A stretch of DNA of 64,000 nt from Pestalotiopsis fici W106-1 (lineage: Eukaryota > Ascomycota > Sordariomycetes > Amphisphaeriales > Sporocadaceae): assembly GCF_000516985.1 (NCBI RefSeq), contig NW_006917097.1, forward strand, positions 310,001 to 374,000, given 5' to 3'. The notes under the pieces are model-generated. The model was given only the letters and a program-made list of their open reading frames with translations, was not told where the DNA came from and ran no database searches. Made by a program: the position numbers and the translations under genes. This document shows, piece after piece, positions 1 through 12,441 of the stretch; positions within the stretch are counted from its first letter, which is position 1, and each line of letters begins with the position of its first letter.

Positions 1-3000
1 TAGCTGGGAGACCTTGAGGGTTCTGTGCTGCTTGTGCCGCAAGCTGGATAGCAGCCTGTTCATTGACTTCTGCTTGGTGAACTGCGCTCTGGATGACGGC
101 CTGGTCATCAGCCGTAAGCGGTGCAGTAAGTGTTCCGTAGAGCTGTGGTTGCTCCTGTTGCAATTCTGTAGCCTTGTTAGCGTCAATCTGACAGGGAATG
201 GTATCGGACACATGAAACTTACTCAACAATGCAAGTCTGAAAAGCTGATAGGGTTCAAGCTTATCGAGCGGAGACTCGAGCAGAACACTGTCCTCACCGA
301 GGTCATCATCAGAGTCTTCGGCATCCCGGTACTGGTTTTCCAGGCGGCTGAATTTCGCAGCCTCCTCATTGAGGAACTCCAGATAGGCTGTGCTCTCGTC
401 ACGGCCTTCTTGGGGCTCTTCCTCGGGCTTCTCCTCCAACTGCCAGTTGGTATCCTCCTCAGCCCACTCGTCTTCGTCATCATAATCGTAACTGCCAGCA
501 TCATAGGTGTAATCATCCTTCAATGCATCGTCTCTGTTCTTCATTGCGCTCGGCAACGTCCGGAAGAGAATCGTTACGCCTTGAAGTAGTCTTGGCCAGC
601 CAGTTTGTACGCTCTGAGGAATCTGGTCGGGGTTGAGTTGAAGCAGAGCAACAATGGCAACAATGCAGAGCTTCTTGTCGTGCACTCGGCTGAATGCATC
701 CATGTTGCCAAACCACAAGCTGAAGAACTTGTTTGTCCATCCGTTGCTTTCGAGCACATGCAGCGCCAGGACAGGGTTGTAGTAGATAGCGTTGATGATC
801 ATTTCCATCAAGTGGATCTTGTAGGACTTGACTTTGATCTCGTGTCCGTTGAGAACCGCCATGGCCATGGAAATGAAGCCACTAACGCATTGGTCGATGT
901 GACCACGCAGGCTGAGCATGATAGCCTCGGCCAGCTTGCAAGCGCAAATACGATCGACGCCACCCACCTTAGGGTCGTCGAAAAGATCCTGAACCATGCC
1001 GAACAGTGCATTGACATATTCGGGCTTCTGTGCAAGATGGGGAGCACCGTACTGCACAAAGTTGTCCAGTGCTGGGAGCATGTCCTCGAGATAGAGCTCG
1101 GCACCGGACTTGAATGTGCGGTGGATCAATTCGAAAGCTTGCCACATGGTGGGCGAAATGCTCTTGGCAGCGAATGTGCACGAGTCAATGATTTCAAATA
1201 CTTCGTTGTACAGGTCTAAAGGGATAGATCAGTAAGTGGTCAAACATGGTAAATGGGCAGATGCTTACCATAAAGCTTGTTCTCCAAGGTGATCTCAATG
1301 ACTGGCATAAGCACTGCTTCAATGTGGAGGAGAACATCTGGTGTGCTCTCCAGAGTCAGGATCAAGGTGCCGATAGTCTGCAAAACACCAAGCGCAGTGA
1401 TGCTCTTATCGTCCAGGTAGTCACCATACTCATCATCGTCACCCTTGGCGGCGTTCTTGTCCAAGAGTTCACGGACGATGCGCAGATACGTATCTCTCAG
1501 TTGCTCGCTCAGAGCCACGGCAAATGGAGTCAGTTCGGCAGCAAATACCTCAACGAAGTCCTCCATCACGTTAGCCAGTGCGTCAATGTCGCACTCATTG
1601 GCCAATTTCAGCAGTTGCTGCATGATGGTAGGAATACTTTGCTGCATGCTGATTCGAATCGTATCATGTCTGATGAGAGGCTGCAGAGCCAAAGCAGCCG
1701 TGACGCGGACGGGCAGGTCCGTATCGGCCATACAATCCAGAATGTGGCGGTAGATTATAAGCAAGTTGTTCTGGTCCTTAAAGTTCAGTTGTTCAAACTT
1801 CTCAATAGTATCGCAGGCTCTGGCGCGAAGATATCCCTGTGTGCTCTTGAAGTCGGGGAAAACGTATCGCACGAGGAAGTACTCGACCTGATCCGCAATC
1901 GGGCTCTTCTTGCCGAGGAGGACTGGTGCCAGGGTGCCGATCATGCGCAGGGCACCCTCCTTGGCGATGTGGTTCTTCGCATCCGCAGCAGCAGCCTCAT
2001 ATTCATTGACCACACTGTTGATGAATTGCAACAACTCGAACGTCTGCTTTCTCCTGACCTTGGTCAAAGTGACCAGGAAGTTCGTAGCAGCCACATCGGG
2101 TGACGAGACTTCTTCGTAGAAACTCAGTTTTCGGTGTAGGTACTCTTCGGGCTCGTCCTCGAACTTCTCAACGTCCTCCGAAGTAAGGCACAGGACGGGG
2201 AACACTAGGTGGGTAACTAGATTGGTCAAGTGCGGCTTCAGGTGAGCCCACATCTCCTTGGGTCGGCAACATTCGTCAAGGAAGACGAGAGTGTAGGACA
2301 GACAAGGCTTGCTGAGCCAGGCAGTCTTGGCAACCCATTTCTCAACCTCCTGGAGATAGTGCTTCATAATTTCAGGTGCGATCGTGTTTGTAAAATCCTT
2401 GGCAAAGGCCTTGAGCTCCTCACTCTGCGTCGAGACGGCAGTCGGGTTGCCATGTCGGATCCAAAGACGGTTCAGGTTGAAGTAAGCCCACTTCTTGGCC
2501 TTCCACCAGTGGTGGCGCTCTCTCTCATCTAAATCGTCCGACATGGCCGCGGGAGGTGCGGCCTTGGAAATCGTGTGGAGAAATACTGTACACCAGCCAA
2601 TGTTGACGTCGCGTTGTCTGAGAAAGCTGGGCAATTCCAGCTGGTTCTGTGTTAGCGGGCAACGCACATACGAGCAGATTTGGGGGTTTGCCTTACCCAT
2701 GTGGCATGCTTGTAAGCCTTGAGGGCAATGTGAAGCATCTCACCAGCCTCTTCGCTATCCTGACCAACCAGCTCGTTGCATACTTGCAAAAGGCGAGGGA
2801 AGCTGGCCTCAACAATCTTCTCAAACTCGTTCTTGCTGGGGTCCTGGTTGCCCTTGAAGCGGTAGGCGCGGCAAGTGACGAGTAAGCACTGCAGACCAGC
2901 CAGGACAGCAGGCGCGGTGTCGGCGTGGAGTAGTTGCAGGGTGACGTCGAGGAAGCTGGGCCACTTTCCTGGGAAATCAAAATGCAGGATGCGCTGGATC

Positions 3001-3701
3001 ATCTGCAGAAGCTGCTGGCGGACGGGGCCATGCGAGGCGGCCAGAATGGGCAAGATGCGGTCGCGAAATCTCTGCTTTTCATCTTCGGCTAGAACTGGCT
3101 CATCGGGCCAGTGGTCGCTTTTTGCCCACGCACGATTCGTTCGGTTCTTGAGGTAAATGACGGCTATTTGTTACGGGAGATATGTCAACAATGTGCGTGT
3201 GAATGCGAGGGTAATAGCCATGTGTTATGCGTGAAGTGTGTCGGCTTAATGTAGCAGAGCGTAGAGGACGGGACGGGCAGCGCGTGCGTGGGTGCGTGTG
3301 CGGGAGGCTAGATAGCCAGACATGATGGTGCAATTGCATGTTACGTACATGATAGCCTGACAGCATCTTCTGTCTCGTTGGCGAGGATATCGAGAAGAAC
3401 GTCGCAAAAGCCAGCGTGGGACTCAGCCTATATTTGAACGAAAGAGAGAACATGTAAGCAAGCGTTTCCGTCATCGTGAGCATGGACCGGAGCGATGCCG
3501 GTAGAGGGTAGAGGGTATAGGTGGAGAGGAGGGTAGCAACGACAATCAAGAATGAAGTCGTCAACAACAACAAAAGCATCATCATGGATCAACAAGCACC
3601 ATCCCACATACCTGCTTCAGCTCCAACTCGGCAGCCCGTCGCACGTTGGTCTCCGGGGACAGGGTCGCGACGATGCGACTCCTGATAGCCTCTGCATTCA
3701 T
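1..3701 (-). CDS. NMD5: Importin-7/8 type karyopherin (importin-beta family), 3' end outside window
   Basis: Nuclear import receptor of the importin-beta superfamily, built from HEAT repeats and carrying cargo with Ran-GTP through nuclear pores. Exons on the minus strand are 3701-3612, 3427-3349, 3163-2697, 2646-1269 and 1215-1, and all phases close. The start is the ATG at 3699-3701 (MNAEAIRSRIVATLSPETNV), which opens directly into an importin-beta N-terminal domain: AELELKQ, then VIYLKNRTNRAW across exons 2-3. The long fourth exon carries HEAT-like helices (YLRARACDTIEKFEQLNF, LPVRVTAALALQPLIRHDTI). The last exon ends in an acidic segment (DYDDEDEWAEED) typical of importin-7/Nmd5/Sxm1. About 1076 residues lie inside the window, close to the usual 1050-1090, so the stop should lie just left of base 1. 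Nmd5 versus the paralogue Sxm1 is a judgement from overall resemblance. Confidence 0.9.
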
Positions 3702-6700
3702 CCTGGCCGTCTAAGATATACGGGCACCAGCTGAGTGATACGGGAGAAAAACAATGCAGCGAGGATTGCCCTTTGACGGGGTTTCGTCGATGAGGTGTCG
3801 AGGCGGAGGCTTGTGGTTTAGGTGTGGTTCAGCTCGAAATTTATGTTATGGGCATCTGAAATCAGGTAGCCAGGTGCGGTAGGAAGGTACGTATCTGGTT
3901 TTCTGCCAGTCGAAAAAAATGGCGGGGCAGTCAAAGTCGGTGACGGTGGGTTGGACTTGGACTTTGGACTACTGGTGGGTGGACGCCCTGTCAGTCAGTC
4001 AGGCGCGGAGGTGTGATGTTTTTTTTTTCTTCCTCCCCAGTCTTTTTTTTGGGCAGTCTGTGCCTGGTTTGCTGGTGCTCTCCCGATTATTCACTGTCCT
4101 GGCCAATGCGCGGCCATAGGCATCTTTAAAAGATTGTTTCAGAGTTTCACAGGGCCCGGCATGGGATTATAATTACATTGCTAGTTAGTGGGTGGATAGG
4201 ATCAGGGTATCGATCGCAATCGCTCAATGCACCTGACAGTTATGTGGGAGACCAAACGTACGCCGGCCGGGCTGGCTCATTCCATCAGGATTGCTAGACG
4301 GTAGCTAATGTATTTTATTGCTGCCGTGGCTCTCAAGAAGGGCTGGTATTAGAAAGGGAAGGGATAAAAAATTGGCACGGAAGCAGGCATAGATTGTGTC
4401 AACACCATGAGCACGTCGATTTCCCTTGGCAATAAACATCAATGGGACTACTCTTCCGCAGCAACGATTGGCAATGTAATTGTCGTCTCGCCATTCTCTT
4501 GTTTTATTCCAAACGTCCTGCATAATAGGTTGGTTGTTTCCTACTGTGGACGTATGTACTTTTTTCTTTCGAAGACTAGATCGCGTGTGCTTGTGCCCCT
4601 CACAAGATTACTAAAATTGAATAATTGCGGTGGGTTATGCAACCAGGTTTCTCATGGTCTGTGGGCTGTCAAGAAAAACATGTACGTACTGAGTCAAAGA
4701 CATGGCTGGCACTGAAGTACTGGGGCACCTTGCCCAATGCTATAAGGCCAGCCAGAGTAAAAAGAGTGCAGTGCACAGAGGAGAGGGGGGAAGAAAAGAT
4801 CCAGGGACCAACCATAACCAGCAGGGGGTCCCTCTCTCTGCCCATGGCGCCAACGCCAGGCTGCCGAAAACCCATCATCCATTGAGAAACCCTCCTGAGC
4901 TAAAACTTTGACTGCTTGTCAATCCAAATCTGTCCGCGGGGCTAAACAGGTACCTTGGAGCCAGAGAAGCAAGTAGGGTCTCCTCTCAGTTCGCTAGCAG
5001 GGTATTTCTGATGTTTAACTGTGTAAAATCGTATGTGGGTTTGATGTACGGAATATTACTGCCTACCATCTGTGTTTGCTGGTTGATGATGTCTTTTCCT
5101 ACACATTGCTTGATATAAAATATGTCTCTCTCTGGCTATCCTCCCCCAGGCCGTTTATATGTGCACTAGATTCCATGCAAGTCCAGTGTAGCATAATACT
5201 GTCGTTTCATCCGATTTTCTTTGGTCGATCATGGGATCTAACGGCGAATAAAAAGCTTATAGGAAATATGTATCTTTGTTTTCATGACAATCATGGCCAT
5301 ACATGGCTACTATTCATCGATCATCGCTTGCCCCAAACTTTGCATATCTGATCAGCAAGATCCGACAGTCTGGGACTCTGGTGTCACACACATACACACC
5401 CAGCAAAGAGGGTCAATACGTCACAATCAAGAAACGTGTGAGCAGTAGAGGGTTCTAGGCAAAGAAGATGCGCGCGCGCACACACACACACCCGTGGACG
5501 CAGCCATGCATCAATTCTATGTACAGTCCTTCTTGGTGCCGAGTACGGACCGAACCTTCCTACCGCCTCATTTTAACCATGTTCGCACATTGGTCGTCTC
5601 ATGCGACTGACGAGCTGGAAGGAGGGGAACAAGAAAAAAAAAGGATGCAGTATCCAAAAGCCTCTACGTACGGATTAGAAGTCAACCATTTGACGTGCCT
5701 CTCAAATTGGGCTCCAGAGGGGGGGGGGAATATCCTGATGGGTTTTTACCCCGCGGCTGTCCAAAGACCCGACCCATTCATTCATCACGGATTGATTCTC
5801 CACGATTTGTTTTTTCTGTTCAAAAATGAAACGCCAATTGTGCAGAATAATCAGGGGTCGGTCGGCAGTCAATGCTCATTCTGGAAAACATTTATGCTTA
5901 AATTCATAGAATACTCACTCTTAATTATCTTGGGAGCGCACATCAACTTAATGTATGCTTATTGTTATTATTATCTTATGATTCAAGGAAGCTCATTCCT
6001 TGGGATGTCGCATGTCACGTGGACCACCTCCTTCGAACCCCTCACACGTGGGTAGGTAGGATGACACATGTGCATTTAATAACTGGCGGCGGCCAACCTG
6101 ACCAACATGAAAGCATTGTGTATGAACAAAAGGAGACAGCTTCACGATATATGGCACATGGTACAAATCTGGAGATTGCTGGTACACCTTCCTCCGGGCA
6201 GCCGACATATCTTGTGCCGTAGATACTCAGTACTTAGCAGCAAGGCAGAATTTGTTCCTCATTCGGCTCACCGAACTGATATACACCAGAGAGGTTAGCT
6301 CCATTCTGGAATATTTGAAGCATTCGCCCACCGAGTGACTCGTCGGCTCGCCGGGTTGGCTCAATCATGGATTGCGCATGGGAAAAGGCATTCTAGACCA
6401 TCACAAAGCAAGTATGCATATTGAGTCCACAAATCAGAGTACATAGTAATCATCCCTTGAAATTGAACACCACCACTACATCAAAATAGTCCGTATACAT
6501 GTTCTTCCTCTAAACAAGACCCCCCTTCTTCGATCCTTCACAGTACAAACGTCCAAATATCTTGTGATCAGATTTGGCGATCCGGGATTGGCCGGGATGG
6601 ATGATGTCTGTCCTGGGTCCGGCATGAGGATGAAACAGGGCGAAAACAATAAAGGTCGAGGTTTTTTATTGCAGTCCATATTCCACATCTCGTGGCAACG

Positions 6701-8196
6701 ACGCATATTCATAGGGTCGATAGTCTCTAGGTTTGTCCACATTTATCCAGTGAGGTCTTCGGGATCCTGGAACAGTGGTGTAGTGAATACAAGAGCAAAG
6801 GGCCAGTGTCCCGACGGATCAGAAGAGTCAATAAAGTGAAATCCTCCATGGGTAGACATGGGTCGATTGTCCTAGACGGAGGCCAGGCGAGTTCGAGGCT
6901 CAGGAATATGAATGGTTGAAAAGAATCCAAATTTGATCAAGAGTCGATGCCATCATGGGTGGGTGCACTGTGAAAAATCCAGAAGACGTGGAGTGTCCTC
7001 GTTTCGAAATGGCATGATTGAACGCCAAGCCCGGCAAGATAGAGGACACCTCAAGACTTACAACAAATGCGCAAAAGCGCAAATATCTATGACCATGAGA
7101 AAGGTGCCGGTGGCAGAGCTTTACAACTGGTTGTCCAGGAGTCCTACCATGAGCGGCTGCATCATGGTTTGACAGCGGCTGCTGCCATCCATCGACAGGT
7201 AATCCTTAGGGGTGGAGTCCTTTTGCTACTGGGCTTGATGAAGGATGAAATTCCAGGTCTGTGTGCTTGTTCCAGGAGTCCCAATGTGGCCATTTGGAGT
7301 AGATTGTCCAGTAAAGCGGTGTCCTAGTGGAATGTCCTTGAGTGGTGATCCAGGAGTAAATGAATAGCTGTCTATTAGCAGTGAGGAAGAGAAAAGAAAA
7401 AGAAGAAAGGAAATAGCCAAGTGTGGAGAGCCATGGAAGAGATATGTGGGTTGTTGAAATGATCCTTTCAGAAGGGATATATATACACTCCGTCCTGTAC
7501 TGACCTTGCTGTCCGGACTTGGGCCTTTCTCTATTAGTAAATGACCCTAGAATGGTCTCTCTCCATTCTTTCTCGCGCCTACCGCAGTGGAACCAAAAAG
7601 AAAAACATGAATGGACATGAAGATGAGAAAGCGCATGACAGATGACCTCCCACGTTTTTCTGGCCAAGTCCGGAACAGCAAGGCGGCCGGGTAATAATGA
7701 TCAAGTTCATGAATCAAATGAGACGGTCCTTTTCTCGCGCCATATCCTTGGTCTGGTATAATGCAGAGCAGGCCCAACGTCGTAAAGTAACAATGATGGG
7801 GAAAAAATCATCAATAATTCGACCCATCCGTATGCAAGTCGTAGCAATCCATTTGCGCCGTGTCCGATCTGGTTAGGATCCAGGAGAAAAGAGCAGTATT
7901 GAGAGAAAATGGCGATATCCAGAAGAGGTGAAAGGCGTGAATCATCCGATAAGAGGGGCCAGTAGTATCCCTTGGTATCATGGAAGAATGCAAACTTGCA
8001 CCTCCTGAGTACTCATCTGAGTCTCGTGTGCGGGTATATCCAGTTATTTTTTTTTGATCCAGGAAGCACCAAGCGGTGAGGAGCAGGTTCCAAAAATCCA
8101 CGGGGCAATGCAAATGAACAATAATTCCAGTTCACGAGCAAGACGGTCGTCTCGCTTCCAGCAAAATCCATCGTGGTTGTAAGGTTGGCAGGATGC
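3702..8196. other. 4.5-kb gene-free interval
   Basis: No reading frame here shows recognisable protein sequence or fungal splice structure. The part next to 3701 is promoter and 5' UTR of the importin gene. It contains long T runs (4020-4050). A CA microsatellite (CGCGCGCACACACACACAC) lies near 5470-5490. The part between about 6,900 and 8,100, downstream of the rfeG stop, repeats short motifs such as GATCCAGGAG (7348-7357, 7878-7887, 8056-8064) and TCCAGGAGTCC (7134-7144, 7270-7280). A non-coding RNA or a long 3' UTR of rfeG is possible but not shown. Confidence 0.5.
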
Positions 8197-9534
8197 TTAC
8201 TGCCTGCGGTGAGGGTGCCTGGAATCTCTGTGGCGGTCGCTACGTTCCACGCTATCCCGGCTGACATGGCGTGAAGATCCACTGGTTGCCATTTGAGTAC
8301 TTGAAGGAGGAGCAGATGTGCGGGGAGCAGGATTTGTGTCATACTGGGAATCGTGCGATGTTCCATAGGATGGGTTGCCTGCGGGCGAAGCTAAGAAATC
8401 AGATCAAGCCGCAAAATTCTGATTGCTAGTATACTTACCGCGTCCGTAGAAGGGATCTCTTGAATCGGATGGCACGAATTGCGATGAAGCGGCCGGAGCC
8501 TGCTGGTAGTAACCGCCTGCGGTACCTGTGGGTGGGAAGCCCGGCACATTACCAGGTGCTCCTGCTGTCACATAAGTTGGCCGGCCCTGTTGGGCAATAG
8601 TTGTTACGGGAACTCCTCTTGGGCCTGATGGATATGCGTTGTCACTACCGTACATGACGGTGTCGCTGCCTCTAGCAGCCATATTGGCACCCATCTGTTG
8701 GTAAGGCCGGTCAGCAGTTGGCTGGCTAAAGCCTGCTTGCGCAATGGGAGCGCTTCCTGAATATGATACATCCATGGGACCTGGAGAGAACTGCTGTTGC
8801 TGCTGCTGTTGTTGTTGTTGGGAAGTTGTGTATCCCGGTTGGCCATACCCACCACCTTGGTTTCCACCGTAGGATGGAGCTTGGTAACCTGAAGCTCCCG
8901 TGTAGCCTGCAGATCCAGTTCCCGGGTATCTCGGAATAGAGTCATACGAATCACGGGAATTGTCCTGGTATTGTCCACCTGCTTCCGTAGGTCCATAGTA
9001 CTGGCGAGACTGATGAGTGTCCGAGTTACGGTACTGGACTACTGGGGAGTTAGATTTCTGGATAAACACTCCAGGTGAATCTCTCGAAGCATGGGTACCT
9101 CCGACCGGGCCACGCGACGTCTGTTGTCGCCTTTCTTGATCCCATCGGGCAGAGTCTGCCTTCAAGTCTTCTATCATAGCCTGCCATGAATTGCGTCAGC
9201 ACATACCGTCAGGTATTAAAATATTCTTGTTCGCGTTCGCTGATGCTTACCGTTGTCAGGTTTCTGTAGGCTGTAATGTAGTAGCCTTGGACTACTTGGC
9301 CGGTTTGTGGACTCTATTGCACATTGTCAGATTTGCGTCTAGTCGTCCAGAATTCATCACATCGATGCATACCTCGTAAACTCCAGGCCGTACAAGGGCA
9401 TCATTTCCGAGGTAGCGACAGACATCGGCAGTTATCACCTCGCGGTCGATGCCATCTCGCGGTACAAAGTACTCGTTCTGTCGGTTGGAGGCGGGCGGCG
9501 GGGGTTGGCTCGCTCTCGGTGGTCGCGCAGCCAT
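8197..9534 (-). CDS. rfeG: RfeG-type glutamine/proline/glycine-rich nuclear protein
   Basis: The protein resembles the Pezizomycotina family annotated as transcription factor RfeG. Its biochemical role is poorly defined, so transcriptional function is family knowledge only. Exons (minus): 9534-9373, 9313-9251, 9180-8439, 8390-8197, giving 386 aa with closed phases. The start is the ATG at 9532-9534 (MAARPPRASQPPPP); the frame is open a little upstream but has no earlier ATG. The conserved N-terminal block spans the first three exons (EYFVPRDGIDREVI, RYLGNDALVRPGVYE, TGQVVQGYYITAYRNLTT, MIEDLKADSARWDQERR). The rest is low-complexity Q/G/P/S/Y-rich sequence with a pure Q10 run encoded near 8793-8822, and a short basic Arg/His tail (RHSRDSVERSDRHRDSRH-like). 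No zinc cluster is visible. Confidence 0.8.
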
Positions 9535-12441
9535 CTTGTGCAAGTATTGTGCTGAGAGGACTACCGGCGACGACGAGGGAGGGATAGGGTGAAGAATTAG
9601 GAGGGGGGAGAGGTAAGAGAATCAAAGAGAGGAGAAAGGCAGGGTACGTCCACAAGAGGAGCAAAAGTTGGACAAGTTTGCAGGAGGTGCAAGAACGAGC
9701 AGAATGACCAGAATGAGCTGGAGAAGGGCGGGTATGAAGAGGAGAAAAGCGAAAGGCCAGACGCTGGGGCTGGTGCTGTGGGGTCTAGACAGAGGAACGG
9801 CAGGTCCAGCAAAGTCCTTTGCTAGCGTCCGATACGGGCGTCTTCAGGGTTGGGGGAACAAGGCTCAAGCTTGACAACTCGTTGGTTCGAGCAGGGGGGT
9901 CGATGAAGGCTTGGCCTGCCTGCCCAATCCTCCACGGGTGGCAACCGAGGGAGTGGACCACGATGAATTCCCAGGTGATGATGACCCAGCAAACAGGGTC
10001 AAAAGCCTGGTGGTACGGTAGTATTTTCTTGCTGCGTCTACGCAGGCAGGCGACAGGTATTCTATTGTGTAGTGCAGCTCGTCTGACACCAATGATCGCG
10101 CACCGTTCAATGATGCGCCGTCTGACGGATGGATGGATGGATGGAATGCTACGAGCTCAAAAATTCCGCCAGAGTTGTGGACAAGAGCGAATTGGGCCAA
10201 TCGACAGAGAGAGGTGCCGACCTGTTGTGGGTGGGGTGGATGCGGTATTACTGTAGGAGGGTCAAATGGCCGCTTGCAGGTGCCGTTGGGTTGCCTGGCT
10301 CGCTGGTCGGGAGACGTGGAAAGACCCTTCTCGACTGAGGTGCGAGCGACGTGGCTGGAGAAAAAGGAATAGTTTGCAACAGTCTTCTTGTGCCCAGATG
10401 TAAATAAATGTACTGAGCCCGAAGCAGGAAAAAGTTACGCCTGATATGAAGGCCTAGAGCCTGCAAAGCACTGGCGTCCGTGTGGGTTTGGGTGAAAAAA
10501 GGGATGCACGCAGCGATAGCACCCAAGGCACCACAGGCAGTTAGTGGTGCTAGACAAGGCCTTATGAGAGGAGGAGCTGCAAACGATCGTCGTTATAGTG
10601 GCGGACTGCCAACTAGACCCGCCCAGGACCTGGGTTGGTGCTTGGTCTGAGGTAAAAGGCGATTCGTTGGAGTTGTGGCTGGTGAACAACCACACAAGCA
10701 TAAGCGAAGAAAACTGCGTCTGCGTCGAGCGCTTGTGACACTGTGCTTTTGTGATGAAATACGTCACAACACAATTTCAGGTAGCAGTCAGAGCCCAGGA
10801 TTCTCGCGATTGTTTCTTTTCAAATATAAAGGTGGGACCAAATAAGTTCGGATGCCAAACATAAGTGGCGACGCTCATGTCTCTTTGGACAAGAAAACAA
10901 AAAGCAGCAGCAGAAGTCTTACACCGAGAAGAGGCGGTAGCTTGGGGTTTAGCAGAGACAGTGGAAACTGGTTTTCTGTTACTCTTTTAGGTGACCGAGA
11001 AGCAGGATGCAGGCTCGTGGCAAATGTCGATGGCCGAGATGGACTGGGTCGATGGGCAACTCGCCGTGTTGAGCGTCGGCTCTGTAATGTAGTTGTATGC
11101 TCAACTTTTGTTGTAGTCGCAACTATGCGATGATTGAGTGCGCGAACAGGCCACAAGGCTTCCCAAGCTGTTAAGGAGGCAATTTTTTCGAGAGCACTCC
11201 TTTTAGAGCTGGGCACAGACGCCTAGTCCCTATATAATGTTCTCCAGAATATTAGGGTATCAGGCACTAATGGAAAGCACTATTGTGATGATAGAACGCT
11301 GTTTCGTGTGCCTTGTTCCGACTCGTTCTAGCAACCAAGGGACTTCCTTGGACTGTGAGTGGCAGCAGCGGACGGTTCGGCGGCAGGTTGGAGGACTCAA
11401 GCAGTGAGAGCATGCAACGTGCCAAATAAAACTTCGTCGTCATACACGGTACATACGTGAATTGGCAGCACTTATTAAAAGGCCTCTCTGGCTACCTAGC
11501 CAAACTGCATGGTTAAGAGTCCGGTGTCTGAGTTGCATCATAATGGGCCCGGCAAAAAGCCAGACGACGAGATCCACTCCGTAGAAAACACAACCAGACA
11601 AATTCGTCAACGTGGTTACCCGGCGCTTCTCAGCTGCGTCGTGGAGGCAGGCCGGGAAGTGCCTGCTTCGACGTTGGGTATCAATGCGCCAGGGCCTAAG
11701 GAACGTACAAGCAGTCAGGTGGGTGCCCAAGTTGTGGCCAATCAATTCATTCAATATCCAGTTCCGTGGCGCCGCCTACCAGTTAACGGGTCGCATTTCC
11801 TGAGTTGCGTCCGTCCGCCCTACCACGCTGATTGCAGCAGTTGAAACTGAAAAATCCCATTGTGTACTTTGTTCATCTTGATTAGTAGCACTCGCCGACT
11901 ACACAAAACTAGGTTAGAGCTGCTGTTTCGTGACTAGCTGAATGAGTGGTGGCCAGGCACCAAGCAGGCAAAGGTTATCGTGATTCACATCCCGTGTGAT
12001 TTTCCCAAATAAACGAGGAAATGTCGATCCCACAGCAATGGAGTCTCTCGGCAGCTGCAAAGGTTGAGTTCTTACTCCTTTTCCGCCGAATTATTGACAA
12101 CAACTCGAAGCCACCCGGGCTCGGTTGGCTCCATTCTTGGGTCTTCAGACCGACACTTCTAAGCAACCAACCACGGCAGTCGTGTACCTCTAGGGAGGAT
12201 CGTCTCCTGCTGCACTGATGCATGGTCAGCCGTGGAGAGATTGGTTGCCGAGATCCTTGCAGTTGAGCCTGTTGTTCGCGTCGTCCTGATCTCCGAATGA
12301 AGTCCATTGAAAGGCCGTAAGAACTCGACACGGCCAAATGGCCGGCCATGTCTCTAGCTGGGCATCGGGACGGGAAGATCCACCCTGTCTAATGATGATT
12401 TCCTCCAAGAGAACCTCCCCCCGGATCGTATTCGCCCGTAG
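9535..12441. other. 2.9-kb gene-free interval
   Basis: The first 300 bases are the presumed rfeG promoter and 5' UTR, purine-rich on the plus strand. A short GATG tandem run (GGATGGATGGATGGATGG) lies at about 10,127-10,145. The open frames present are short, have no domain resemblance and show no consistent splice signals. I see no RNA gene. Confidence 0.5.

Noticed and set aside
605..2103. Long plus-strand open frames opposite the importin gene
   Set aside because: They mirror the importin exons, have no domain content and no promoter or splice logic; antisense shadows of a well-supported gene.
5468..6055. 195-codon plus-strand frame
   Set aside because: Begins within a CA/CG microsatellite, is low in conserved-looking sequence and has no neighbours or splice sites supporting a gene.
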